A stretch of 55,776 bases of DNA from Bacteroidota bacterium (lineage in GTDB: Bacteria > Bacteroidota > Bacteroidia > Chitinophagales > LD1): assembly GCA_016715625.1 (NCBI GenBank), contig JADJZU010000022.1:1-55776 (forward strand), read 5' to 3'. The notes beneath the pieces were generated by a model that searched no databases, was not told the origin of the DNA, and was given only the letters and a program-made list of their open reading frames with translations. This document shows, in pieces, positions 36,735-48,097 of the stretch (its first letter is position 1; every line of letters starts with the position of its first letter). The translations under genes were made by a program, and so were the position numbers.

Positions 36735-37411
36735 CTAACCTTTGTAAAACAGACGAATAAATATCAACTCCTTAACTACAAACAAAGATTTAAAAATGCT
36801 GTAATTGCTCCGTCCTTCTCCTCTCCACCGGTGGTTTACCTCACACTCGGTAAGCCGTACGTTGTTTAAATGAAGGAGTATTGGGATATACCTGTGAAAA
36901 TTTTTGAAATACTTTAAGCGTTTCAAGCATTCTGCCTTTACCACCCGCAAACTACAACCCGAATCATGCACCTTTAAACCGAATAAAACCCTTATCAAGT
37001 TGTTGGCAATAACTGAACTGATAACGAAAATTGGCCTGTCTTTACGGTTTTTCCGCCAACCGCAAACGCCTTCACAGGAGCCATTTAACTTTTGCAACAA
37101 TAGCAATATATCTGCTGGGTCGTTTTGCAGATCTGCATCTAACATAGCAATGTAATTTCCGGTAGCTGCTTTTATACCTTGCATGGTAGCATAACTCTGC
37201 CCAGAGTTTGTGTTGAGGTTTATCAACCTTACACGTTGGTCATTTGCACAAATTTTTTGAATAGCATTTTTAGTGTCATCACTTGAACCATCGTTCACAT
37301 ATATTATTTCCAAAAAAAATCGGGTGTGGTAAGCGCACTTACAATCTCGCTGTGGAGCAACGGCAAGTTTTTCCCCTCATTAAAAGCAGGTACCACTACC
37401 GATAATTTCAT
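36735..37411 (-). CDS. GT2 polyprenyl-phosphate glycosyltransferase (DPM1/GtrB-like), one frameshift
   Basis: About 225 residues. It starts at ATG 37411 (MKLSVVVPAFNEGKNLPLLH); the frame shifts in an eight-T run near 37311-37319 and continues LEIIYVNDGSSDDTKNAIQK. Further landmarks: GNYIAMLDADLQNDPADILL (DxD), CGWRKNRKDRPIFVISSVIA, KVHDSGCSLRVVKAECLKRL and EVNHRWRGEGRSNYSIFKSL. HRxRxxGxSNY is the hallmark of dolichol/undecaprenyl-phosphate sugar synthases. No C-terminal membrane helices of GtrB type remain. ATGA overlap with asnB. It probably feeds the GT-C enzyme next to it. Confidence 0.85.
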
Positions 37412-39336
37412 CTGTTTAAATGCATGTATTTTTTGTAATCGCTGTTCTTTACAAACATATCAAACCAAATAAGGAAAATTAGCAAACACCATACCGCGCG
37501 ACCATAGTCCTTTGTGCCCGCTTTATGCCGTTGCCATATTTCTGTTATCGCCTGCCAGTTTAAAATTTCTGTTTCTTCTACTTTTTGTTTTGTAAATTAA
37601 GAATCGCACAAAGGTTTGAAACGACTGAGTACCCATACAGAATTGGGAATTTCTAAACCCGATTTGCGCCTGTCAATAATAGCTTCGGGCACTAACCCGA
37701 CAGCCGCCAATTTCTGAATGTTTCTTCGTTTAAATTTTTTTACACGCAAATGAGGAGGTATAGAAGAGACATACTCCGCCAGTTCTCTATCCATCATCGG
37801 AAAGCGTGTTTCAAGACTGTGTGCCATAAACATGCGGTCGTTTTTTACCATCAAATCATCAGCAAAGAAGTAGTAAGTATCCAGCCAGGATAAGCGGTTG
37901 AGTGGCTGTTCAGATTTTATTGCTTCATACGCTTCTGAAAAAACAGTATGCGATGTAGGGTAGCTTTCCGAACGGCCAAATAAGTTACCCTTCTCGTTGT
38001 CGGTAAGCACATGTCGCCAATACATATGTGCTTCGGGTATACTTAACTCTGCTCCTTCTGTAAATCTTTTAAGCATAAAGTCCAGGCTGAGTCTTTTGCG
38101 TGATACCGGTAATACGTGAGCCACTGAAAGGAGAATACCGCGAAGCCATGCCGGAGAAAACTGACGATATAAGGCACTGGTCTTATATGCTATGTGTGTA
38201 TCATATCCGTTAAAAATTTCATCCCCGCCTTCGCCCGAAAGCAAAACAGTAACATGCTTTGCCGCTTCCTTTGCCAGCAAATAGGAGGGTATATTACCAC
38301 CGTTACCCGATGGCTCATCAAGATATGCAATGTGCTCAAATAGCGCTTCCTCTATTTGAGGGGCAGTTACTTTTATTTCATGATGTTCGGGCTTAAACCG
38401 CTCTACCATCAACCGCTGATAGGTGGATTCATCAAATCCCGGCTCATCTATTTTAAGCGAAAAGGTAATCAACTTCTTGTTCAGGTTGGCATTACTCGCC
38501 ATACTTAAAATAAGGCTGGAGTCCATTCCACCAGAAAGCGTTATCCCCAACGGCACATCGGCCGTCATGTTGCGGGTTACAGACTCCTGCATTAGCTTAC
38601 GCGACTGCTCTACTGCCTCCTTTTCTGTAATGGTGGAGTTGGGTTCAAACGGCAGCGAATAGTATTCGTGAATTTGTCTGGTACCCGAGGTTAGGTTAAA
38701 TTCTATATAGTGCCCGGGGCGCAACTCATGTACATTTTTGTAGGGGGTAAGACCGCCTGGTATGTAGGCAAGGGTAAAATAATGAAAGATAGATTCAGCG
38801 TTTACTTCAGGTTTAAAAGATATTAACTCGCAAAAGACTTTAACTCGCTGGCAAAATAAATTCGTTTATTCTGCTCCATGTAAAACAATGGCTTGATACC
38901 GAAAAAGTCTCTGACGAGCCATGCCTTGCATTTTGCATTATCTAAAATAAACAGGGCAAACATGCCGTTTAGCTCTTTAATAAAATCTATTCCATATTCC
39001 TGATACAGGTAAAGTAAAACCTCCGTATCTGAATTTCCTTTAAAAAACATACTTATGAGCTAAGTTATAGCGCTGTTTAAGCTCTTTGAAATTTGACACA
39101 AAACCATTTGACCCAATCACTATATCTCCGGTAGTATTCTGTATAGGCAGGTTAGACCGTGCGTCAATATCGGTTATAGCAAGCCTTGTGTTACCCAGCA
39201 AACAGTTTTTGTTTTGGTAGTATCCGGTATGCGTAGGCCCACGGTGATGCAAGATGTGGGTCATTGCCTCAATATCGGTTCTGTCTCTATCGCTAATCGT
39301 TTGGCTTGGCAAAATGATGCCCGCAATACCACACAT
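37408..39336 (-). CDS. asnB: Asparagine synthetase (glutamine-hydrolysing) AsnB-like, broken by frameshifts and an in-frame stop
   Basis: About 640 residues in four open segments. Class II glutaminase domain: MCGIAGIILPSQ with the catalytic Cys2, MTHILHHRGPTHTGYYQNKN, LAITDIDARSNLPIQ, NGMFALFILDNAKCKAWLVR, and FGIKPLFYMEQ. Synthetase domain: VPLGITLSGGMDSSLILSMA (PP-loop), PSYLLAKEAAKHVTVLLSGE, HSLETRFPMMDRELAEYVSS and RRKSGLEIPNSVW. Shifts are at about 39050 and 38825. A TAA at 37597 then stops the frame, yet the expected C-terminus (ILNWQAITEIWQRHKAG, AVWCLLIFLIWFDMFV) continues in the same frame to 37408. In glycan clusters AsnB-like enzymes often amidate sugar acids rather than make asparagine. 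Confidence 0.85.
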
Positions 39337-39365
39337 GATTCTATATGTCTGTTAGGGTGATTCTG

Positions 39366-39387
39366 CATGAAAATAAGTATTTTCATG
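39366..39387. promoter_or_regulatory. Perfect 10-bp inverted repeat between divergent genes, operator candidate
   Basis: CATGAAAATA, AG, TATTTTCATG: two perfect 10-base arms around a 2-base centre, in the 93-base gap between asnB (minus) and the radical SAM gene (plus). AT-rich palindromes of this form are typical binding sites for dimeric regulators. No T-run follows, so it is not a terminator. Confidence 0.5.
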
Positions 39388-39429
39388 TGCTTAGGTTTTT
39401 GTGTCCATCTTTGTTGTAAGTTTCTTATT

Positions 39430-40809
39430 ATGAAAGTTTTATTGCTTAATCCTCCGTTTCCGGAAATGTTGCTCAGAGACAACTACTGTTGCCATACTTC
39501 TAAGGGAGATTATGTTTGGGCACCTACAGATTTGCTTTATGTTTCCGGAAACCTTTCCCATCCGGATATTGAGCAAAAAGTAATAGATGCTATTGTAGAA
39601 AAGAAATCGTCTGAAAAAGTAATTGCTGAAATAGAAGATTTTCAACCTGATGTTATTGTGGCATTATCCGGCACTGCCAGTTTTGTTTCTGATATGGAAC
39701 TGCTAGCCAAGGTGAAGGACCGTATTAAGTGCAGGTTGTATGTGATGGGAAACATTGCAGCATTTGAGCCGCGCGCCTTCTTGAACAAGTTTCCCATGAT
39801 AGATGGAATTTTTCATAATTTTTTTGATGAAAAAATTCTTCCATTTGTTTTAAATCCACTACATACGGCCAAAAGTATTTCGGCAAGGCTGCCTGATGGC
39901 AGCATTATTTTAGGTGAAGTAAATTATCTAGGGAAGCATGAAATACCGCAACCGCTGCCACCAAACTATAGTTTGTTTCCGCTTCACCTTTATTCTACGC
40001 CTATTTCGCTCCGCAGCCCCATGGCCTCGGTAATCACCTCTTTTGGGTGTCCTTACGTATGCAAATTTTGTGTTGCCAGTGGTCTTAATCTGTATCACCG
40101 GAGTATTGAAAATATAGAATTGGAGTTTGATGAAATACACCGTAACGGGGTAAGAGAAATTTTTTTCATGGACTCTACATTTAACACCTCCCATGCACGG
40201 GTAAGAGAAATTTGTGAGTTAATGCTGAAAAAGAATTACGGCTTTACGTGGAGCTGTAATGTGCACAGCCACCGCAATCTGAATCAAACCTTTACCTTAA
40301 TGAAAAAGGCTGGCTGTCATACCATTCAGATAGGGTAGAAGCCGGCAGCGATGATTCGCGCAAAGAATTTGCACCTCAAAAACCAAGGGCAATTTGAAAG
40401 ATACTTTTATGCTGCACATAAAGCCGGATTGCGAACATTGGGCTATTTTATCATCGGCTTTCCTGAAGAGGGCGTATCTGAAGTGAATGAAACTATTGAC
40501 TTAGCGATTGAACTCAATCCTTTTTTTGCTTCTTTTTCAACCCTTGTACCCGATTATGGAACGGCTTTTTACCTGGAAGCTAAGGATAAAAATATGTTGA
40601 ATGAGGAAATGCACTCCAGCGATAACAGCGGAATTGCAATGCTTAGCAACACCAAACTTTCTAAAGATGAGCGAGGGAAATTGTTAAAGACGGCTTATCG
40701 CAGATTTTATCTGCGTCCGCGTCAACTTTATAAATACATTTCTGATTTCAGTATGCTGCCCGTATATTTTAGAAATGGCAAAAGAGTGCTGGCTAAGTTT
40801 ATTGCTTAA
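39430..40809 (+). CDS. B12-binding-domain radical SAM protein, frameshifted
   Basis: About 460 residues. ATG 39430 (MKVLLLNPPFPEMLLRDNYC) begins the cobalamin-binding Rossmann-like domain. The upstream part of the open frame is rejected because it covers the intergenic palindrome. The radical SAM cluster is C207, C211 and C214 in FGCPYVCKFCVASG, followed by GVREIFFMDSTFNTSHARV. The frame stops at 40338 in HTIQIG; one missing base restores VEAGSDDSRKEFAPQ, and a second indel leads to GQFERYFYAAHKAGLRTLGY, IIGFPEEGVSE. Members of this family do methylations, cyclisations and C-C bond reactions; the substrate is not predictable. It is one of few plus-strand genes here. Confidence 0.85.
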
Positions 40810-40822
40810 CTTTAATCACTCC

Positions 40823-41890
40823 CTATTTCATCTTTTCCTTTAATAGATTGTTGTTATGAATTTCTCGGGCTAACAAATCGGCTATTATGCAGTTAAACAC
40901 AGGAGGATAGTGACACTTGAATATGCCGGCAGTATCAGTTCGCCCACTCAAATATTGATTGAATGCTTGCGTAGGGTCTACCTTCAATACACCCTTTCTT
41001 GAGCATAAGGAATCAAAAAGTGTCGGCAGTGGTTTAGCTCCATTTTCCATAATCTGAACATCCCATGGCAAATACACGGTTATAAACAATGCATGTTGCT
41101 TTTGCGCAAGTGTTACCATGCTGTCTAAAATTGCTTTTGATAATATTTCGTTCTCGGGGCCGTTATAAGTAGCAGTTACTTCTGCCCATTTTGCCTTTAA
41201 TAGTCCGATACTTTTTAAATGAAATTGGTTGGTAAAATATTCAGGAAATGGAACAGGAACATTCTTCAGTTCAAGGGTATTATTTTTTAATACGAAGTAT
41301 GGTTTTGCATAATCTCTGAAAGAAACCATGTTTCGATACACATCATCTTGCTGATAACCCAATACGATAATATCCGGTTGATATTTTAATCCTTCGTGTA
41401 TGAGCTTAATAAGCTGCTGATCGTGCCCATAACCATGCACGCCAAGGTTTATTACCTCTGCATCCGGCAACCGTTTGTTCAACTGGGCAGGAGATGTTTG
41501 AGAGTCGTTTACGCACTCTCCAAACGTGAAGGAATCGCCAATGGTAACGATGCGTAACCTGGAATGTTTTCCATACGCATGTTCTATACATCCCCTTACA
41601 CCTTTTGAATTACTATTTACTATCCACCCTTGGTGCTGACCAAATTCCCTTAGATTGCTTTTGGTTGTCCATCCATACAAACTATCGTATCTGTCTATTG
41701 AATGTCTGGTTACTTCTGCTTTGGTTTTGCTTTTCTGCTCCAGTTCCAGCCATCGTTCTAGTGCCCATGCAGAACTTGGGGGATATGCTTCACCTACCGT
41801 TAAAAAGTTTCGTGCTATTATTTCAAATGCCAGAAAACTGATTACCGTAGCTGTAATAAGTACCAAGAAATTGATGGTTGATTTTTTCAC
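40823..41890 (-). CDS. Membrane-anchored SGNH/GDSL hydrolase-like protein
   Basis: An intact 355-residue protein with an N-terminal anchor (INFLVLITATVISFLAFEII). It has the block I motif VTIGDSFTFGECVNDSQTSP (Ser120), block II NLGVHGYGHDQQLIKLI and block III IIVLGYQQDDVYRN. The C-terminal catalytic Asp/His block is degenerate: KCHYPPVFNCIIADLLAREI, where DxxHxN is expected. It is probably an acyl esterase or transferase of the periplasm. Convergent with the radical SAM gene (13-base gap). Confidence 0.78.
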   Translation of the reverse strand: MKKSTINFLVLITATVISFLAFEIIARNFLTVGEAYPPSSAWALERWLELEQKSKTKAEVTRHSIDRYDSLYGWTTKSNLREFGQHQGWIVNSNSKGVRGCIEHAYGKHSRLRIVTIGDSFTFGECVNDSQTSPAQLNKRLPDAEVINLGVHGYGHDQQLIKLIHEGLKYQPDIIVLGYQQDDVYRNMVSFRDYAKPYFVLKNNTLELKNVPVPFPEYFTNQFHLKSIGLLKAKWAEVTATYNGPENEILSKAILDSMVTLAQKQHALFITVYLPWDVQIMENGAKPLPTLFDSLCSRKGVLKVDPTQAFNQYLSGRTDTAGIFKCHYPPVFNCIIADLLAREIHNNNLLKEKMK

Positions 41891-41914
41891 GTTAAATGTG
41901 GCGTATGCTTCCCG

Positions 41915-43831
41915 TTAAAACTTAATGCTCATTAAATATTTGTTACCAAGGAGTTCATTCACTCTTTCAGGTGCAACGGGCGATTTACGCAAATATACGG
42001 CAACGCTATCGGCCTGTTTTAGCTTGGGCACGTTAGAAGCCCATATATTCCATAGGCGTTGAACATTGATTTGCATGGAAGCCGAATCGTTGTTTTTACA
42101 TTTTTGTTAATGCTTTCTTCAACAGGAGTAAAACTTTCCATTCTGAATCCGGCTTTCTCGCCTAAATCATACACCGCAATAGTTTTTTTTGCTTGTCATA
42201 GGCTTCAAAATAAATGTAATCGCGCTCTGCCAATACTATAGAACTGTAGGTGGGGTATGATGAGAAGGGCCAGGAGTGAATCCGGTTTAGTCCAAAATAG
42301 AAGTTAATGCTTAATAACCCTGTTCCGGTTAAAAAAACCAATTTGTAACTGCGGTTGCTAAACAACTGTGACAAGCTTGTCTTGTAGCTTTCGTTTTCAT
42401 TTGGGCTGTTAAACCAAGTAGAAGGTTTAAATAGCCTATCCCAAGCCATAAAGACCGCATAGGTGTATTGCAGGTCTTTAAATTCTATGTACATAAAGTA
42501 GCCTATAAACTTATGCATAGAAAGGCCGCATACAAATGCCACCACTCTACCCCAACCGCTAAGTACCAAAAACGGAAAATAGAGTTCGAAGAGCATAACC
42601 AATACCCCCCCCAAATGCAGCAGAAAAGGGTAATGGTCTATGCGTATAGCCGGCACTTTGTTATACCATTGTGCCCACTCTCATATACCTGGTTAATCAT
42701 ACTATTACTAAGCGCCCAAGCCAGACCGCACGCGTTTAATTTTACATAGCGGGCAAAGAAATAAATGAGCCCCAACTGTAGCCATATAAATGTAAGCGGT
42801 AACTGGTATTTGGTATGGGGTGCTGTATCTATCGACCGGCCCCTCAGTTTTCTTATTAACCAGTCAATACTCAGTACATCGGCACAAGGGCTAAAAGTTA
42901 GCAGAAGCGGAAACCACACCCATATATGCATGTGAAAAAGCTTACCAAAAAACATAGGCACGTTTATAATGTAAATGCCTAAGGCTATGTTTACAAGCAG
43001 CATGGGGCGGGTTAAAAAGCCGAACATGATACACTTGGCCGCTACCATACCAAATACGCCAGCCCAGTGGTATTGTGCCGGAGAAATAGGCACGTTTTGT
43101 ATAAACCAATCCATATAGGGCAAACTAACCCGCATATGGTGCGGAAAGCCTGCCCAATAGGAATGGTGGTCTATAAAACCGGAATATACCCCCGATAGGT
43201 TGTAGCCTATGATTATTCTGAAAATGGCCACGTTAAAGGGGGAGGCCTTTTTTGCAAAAAATGTGGTAACAAGTTCTTTTAGACGATGTCTGCTTAAAAA
43301 AAGCACGATACACAGTTGCAATAGCAGTGCGCGGATGAGCCAATGTGATAGGCGCAACTGCTGTTGAAAAAAATCAACACTGAGTTCATTGAGTGAGAGG
43401 TACCATTCTGAAAAAACTGTTACAAGAAATAAGGAGGTGGCAAACTGTGTGCTTAACGAAATGGAATAGTTTCCGCCTATAGAACTCACTTTTTGGTAAA
43501 TGAATTGTATGAGGTGCTCACATTTTGGGTGTAATTGCTGCAAAAAAAGAATCCATACAGAGGCCGGTTCTTCCCATCCGCTCTTAGTATTTTTTCTAAC
43601 CATAAAATAGTACCACAGGCTAATGGCTGCCAGTAGTGGCCAGTGAATTTTAGCTGCGGCCCATACCAGCCACCCCAAGCGCGGATAATTTTCCTCAAAA
43701 GTTTCAAGCGGAGCGAAAGTGAGGAAATGAAACAGGCACCGGCTATCGGTGAGGTATAGGAGGAGCGTATCGGCTATTAGCAGTAGCCGTGCTATACGCC
43801 CATATTTACGAAAAAGCACCACGGAGAGCAA
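41915..43831 (-). CDS. HTTM-domain membrane protein (vitamin K gamma-carboxylase-like), frameshifted
   Basis: About 640 residues in three segments (43831-42638, 42656-42162, and a tail to 41915). It has about a dozen membrane helices. The HTTM core is seen as NVAIFRIIIGYNLSGVYSGF, HHSYWAGFPHHMRVSLPYMD, FLTRPMLLVNIALGIYIINV and MHIWVWFPLLLTFSPCADVL. A second half has YPFLLHLGGVLVMLFELYFP and a beta-rich end MQINVQRLWNIWASNVPKLK. HTTM proteins are bacterial relatives of vitamin K-dependent carboxylase whose reactions are mostly unknown. No ATG is found at the start; TTG at 43831 is used. Lies 39 bases after the radical SAM gene. Confidence 0.8.
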
Positions 43832-43870
43832 GGTATAAAAAGAAAGAATATGCCGGCTGGTATGTACTGC

Positions 43871-46394
43871 TTATGGTAGGGGGCGGGCTTTTGTGCCAGC
43901 GAAAACGTAGCTTTGTTGATGATGACTACACTGCGCTAATGCGCCTTTGCTTTTGTTTCGGTATACCTCGTGCACCGTTTCTTTTACCATGGTGTGTTCG
44001 GTTTTCCAATCGGCAACATTGCCTTCTGTATTAAATACATCTTTAAAACTCATATCGCCATGCAGGTGGTTGCGTTCGTAGCGGTAGGTTTCTTCGGTGT
44101 TGGAGTTGATGCCGTAGTGCTTTAGCTGGTGGTCAATGGTGCAGTGGTAGTAGCCCTGGTCGTTGATGTCGAAAGTTACCGATGCGCGGTAGTTAACCGC
44201 TATGCTACCCCAGGAGGAGATGTCCTTTTCGGGGTCAAAAGTAATGGTCATTTTAAACGCACCGAACACTTGAAAGAGGCCATAGAAAAATGCAAAGTAA
44301 TCGCTGGCTGCATGTGCACTTATAAACGAAGATGCGCTTTGGGGAGAGATGCGGTTGAAGTCAATACAGTCATCGGGGGTAATTACGGTAGTGGTGGCCC
44401 GATGGGGTGTTTTAAATTTAAAGCAGGAAGTGGTGTCATCGTGACGCTGGGGATTTTCGATAACACTGCCGGCATGTTTTTTTAAAATCTCAAGCCATAC
44501 GTGAAACAGTTTGATTCGTATAAACCGATGGAGTTGTGTGTTTTTAAAACCCTCTGTAAACCAACTGCCAAATAGTTGATTGTCCCATGGCTTTTCTTTC
44601 CAGGCTATGCCGTAGGTTTGGTAGTTGTTGAGCAAATCGGTGAGGTGGCTGATGCCGCAGCCCATGCCGGGGCTAAGTTGATGGATGTATTTTCGAACGT
44701 TAAAGATTAACAGATTGGAGTGATAGTAGTCTATGTTTTCTTCGGTGGGAAAGCCAATGAGCCAGTTTACATGTGTCCATATTTTGTTGGTGGTGTAGGT
44801 GTCTTTCAGGTTATTGTAAATTTCCCACACCGCTATTTTTTTTCGCATGTCGTCCAGCACTTTTTGACTGCCCGATTCCACTCCATAGCTAAGTGCCGTG
44901 CAGCCGGATAGTGCCACTTTATCTATAAATTCTTTGGTCATTCGGCCATCGCAGCGGCTGTAACTGTTCCAGCCTATTTTTAGTTCGTTTTCTATGATTA
45001 AATCAACCAGGGTGGTAAAGTTTTTTAAGTCGCCATTGACCAAACTATCTACAAACCAAAAGCGCTTTACGCCATAGTTTTGTATTTGGTACTTCATTTC
45101 TTCAATTACCCGCAGGGGGGTCATGCTTCTGAATTTCCAGAAATAGGTTTCGGAACAAAAGCTGCATTGTGCTACACAGCCACGCGAGGTTTCTATGCTT
45201 ACACCGTCTTTATGCAGGTAGGCGGTCAGGTCGTAGTCCGAGTAGTCGGCAAATGCTTTTTCATCCAGTTTAATTCTGCTGTCTAGCTTGCCGATGGTAA
45301 TGCCCTGCGGTTTTTCGCTGTTTTGAAGGCTGCTATTTTGTAAAAACGCCAGCAGGTTCTCTTCTGCTTCTCCTTTAAAAAGTAGTTGACGTAGGCTTAA
45401 ACTCTTTTTCCAGTTTCCAGGTATCCGTGGCCACCGCGGGTCCGCCCAATACTATATTCAGCTGTGGTAGTGCTTTGCGCAGGGCTTTTACCATATACAA
45501 AGTAGCCTGCACATTGGTGCTGTAAACACTAAAGCCCACCAGGGTGGGTTTATCGGCTATCAGTTGTTCAATTCCTTTTTGTAAAAAAGGCTCTACATGT
45601 TTTGCCAAATACTTGTTATAAAACCAACTGTCTTCCCAGTAAAAAAACTTTTCGCTCCGCCAGTAGTCCTCACTGGTTTTGTTTAACAGGTAGTGGTACG
45701 ATTGCACGTTAAAATCGTACACCTTGCAGGCATAGCCCTCCTGGCGCAAGGTGCCCACCACTTTAGCCAAACAATAAGGAGGAAAAATAACGCCCCAACT
45801 GGGGCAAATGGCAAAAACCAAACGTTCGCGGCCGGGGTTAAAATCGCGCAAGGCCACCGGTGAGCGATAGTGGCGATATTTTACTTTTCCAGGTACGCCA
45901 ATGTGGGCCGAGGCGTGGTTCATGGGCATGGTGCGCACGCTGGCATCGGTTTCTAAAATATGCCGCAGTATCAGTTGGTCTCTATCGCCCGATACAGCCG
46001 CTTGCTGTTCTTTCTCCTTTTGCTTTACAGCCGCTTTTTTTTGCCTTACTGCCTCTTTACCGAACTGCACAAAGGCCACCCACACTAGTTTGATTTGGTG
46101 TGCAATATCTTTTGTAAGGTTAGTAAGCGGTGGTAGTTTCATAAATTTGGAGAGAATGCCCTTACTATTCACATTGGGTAAAAGTGCTCTATTTTTACGT
46201 GCCTTACTCTCTGAGAGGCGAAGTTTAGCAATGATTCTTTTCTCTCGGGCTGAAAGATTTCGTTTAGCCAAGTTAATTTTTGTAGCCTCATACCAGTCGT
46301 CTGGAATTAAATCGTCCCTATCACGTGCATTTTGCCATTTGTCAATTATTTCAGCGATTGAAAATGACATTAAATGCCTATCATATCTATCCAT
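43871..46394 (-). CDS. Large B12-binding-type radical SAM protein with N- and C-terminal extensions, frameshifted
   Basis: About 840 residues. Residues 1-170 are a Lys/Arg-rich region (AREKRIIAKLRLSESKARKN, KEAVRQKKAAVKQKEKEQQA). Then a cobalamin-binding-like domain (LVFAICPSWGVIFPPYCLAK, LVGFSVYSTNVQATLYMVKA, NIVLGGPAVATDTWKLEKEF). After a shift near 45380 comes LLFKGEAEENLLAFLQNSSL, the radical SAM motif SRGCVAQCSFCSETYFWKF (about 45170) and RFWFVDSLVNGDLKNFTTLV with ALSYGVESGSQKVLDDM. The last about 200 residues (from about 44470) form a domain I do not recognise. The start ATG is 46394. Probably a modification enzyme of the cluster product. Confidence 0.82.
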
Positions 46395-46465
46395 AATTCG
46401 GTTTTTAAGACATGACTAAGGTAGCCGAATTTACTCATACATATAAATAATTGGCATATCAACGT

Positions 46466-48088
46466 CTATTTTAAAATTACGTTGTTGCCTATAACGAGCC
46501 CATCTAAACCGCTACTGAAAAAGGTGGCCAGGGCTTGGCGTGGGGTGGCCACGATGGGTTCGTGACTTAAGTTAAAGCTGGTATTGAGCACTACCCCGTG
46601 GCTGGTGTGCTGCTTCAGGTTTTTGAGTAAAGAATAATACAGCGGGTTTTGTGCTTCATTTACGGTTTGTATGCGGGCGGTGCCGTCAGTATGCGTTACT
46701 GCCGGTATAGTTGTGCGCATGTGCGGGTGCACGTTGGTGGTAATGGTCATATAAGGCAGCGGAAGCTGCGGTGCATCAAAATAAAGGGCGGCATCTTCTT
46801 CCAATACGCTCAGGGCAAAACGGGCGGGAAGCCTTCGCGCGGAGTTTATTTTTGGTTCACCACATCGTTCATACCTTTTATAGTGGCGTTCGCCAAGATG
46901 CTGCGGTTGCCGAGCGCACGCGGGCCAAACTCCATGCGGCCCTGAAACCAGCCTATTACCTTACCTTGTGCTATCAACTCCGCAGCGGTGTCTGATACAT
47001 TGTTTATTCGCTTATAGTTGATGTGGCAGCTATTCAATACAGTTTTATTTCTTCATCGGTAAACAGAAGCTCCCAGGTAGGTATGGTGTATGGGTGCTGG
47101 TGTGTGTCCGCCTGTGCCGCTGCAAACGTTTCGCCCAAACATGCCTGCATCGCTCGATGCGGGCTGCACAAATATTTCGTCAAAAATTTTGCTTTCAATT
47201 ATACGCTGGTTGAGTACACAGTTGAGTGCCACACCACCGGCCAAGCAAAGTTTCTTTTGACCCGTGAGGTCGGCATAGTGGCGCAGCATGTTCAGCACTA
47301 CCTCTTCTAAATGGCTTTATGCCCGATGCAGCAACATCTTTATAATATTCGCTGATAGTGCTTGTGGGAAGTCTGCGGGGTGAGCCCATCCTTTGTAAAA
47401 ACGCCTTGCTGAAGTTCATTTCATCTCTATGCAGTGCAGGAGCTTTTGGGGGTACGCAGTTCACATATCTTTTATTGAGCCATAATTGACCATCTTTGAA
47501 ATCAACGAGCCAGCCAAAGTCAAATGCATGACGGTTTCCATAGCTGGCCAAGCCCATCAACTTATATTCATCGCAGTCTTTTACAAAGCCGCAATATTGG
47601 GTAAATAATGAATAGAAAATACCCAGACTGTTTGGCCTATTCATCCGTGCCAGTTCATTTATATTTCCGTTTTGGCCGGTGGTCACCTGTAAGCTTACCC
47701 CATCGCCTGATCCATCTATAGTAAGTATTAATGCGCTGTTGTATCCTGAAGCGTAGTATGCACTGGTGGCATGGCAATTGTGGTGATGATACTTTTGCAG
47801 TGGTGGCGCATAGCCGAAGTGGTGGAGAAAATAGTCCCTTACTTTTTGGTCAATTTCGCTGCCCCAGGTGCTGCCATGAAAAGCCACTGCATCTATATCG
47901 TTGATAGAAAGCCCGCCTATGCGCAGCACTTCCAATACACTCAAATAGGGCAGTCTTCCGGCTGAGTGTTTTACGCGGCTCAGGCGCTCTTCTTCCACAG
48001 CAGCTATCACCTCACCGCCACGCACCAGCACCGCGCTTACATCCTGATAGCCCTGCCTGAAACCTCCGTTGATGCCGAGTATGTTCAT
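46466..48088 (-). CDS. Carbamoyltransferase, NodU/CmcH/TobZ family, frameshifted
   Basis: About 540 residues in four segments. N-terminal Kae1-like domain: MNILGINGGFRQGYQDVSAV, VIAAVEEERLSRVKHSAGRL, YHHHNCHATSAYYASGYNSA (metal-binding His set), LILTIDGSGDGVSLQ, DEYKLMGLASYG. After a shift near 47295, KKLCLAGGVALNCVLNQRII and SDAGMFG. After another near 47040, the C-terminal YrdC-like part GKVIGWFQGRMEFGPRALGN, and after one near 46830 LNTSFNLSHEPIVATPRQAL. These enzymes transfer carbamoyl from carbamoyl phosphate, through carbamoyl-AMP, to a hydroxyl of a sugar or other natural product. High confidence on family. Confidence 0.9.
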
Positions 48089-48097
48089 ATGCGCTTT

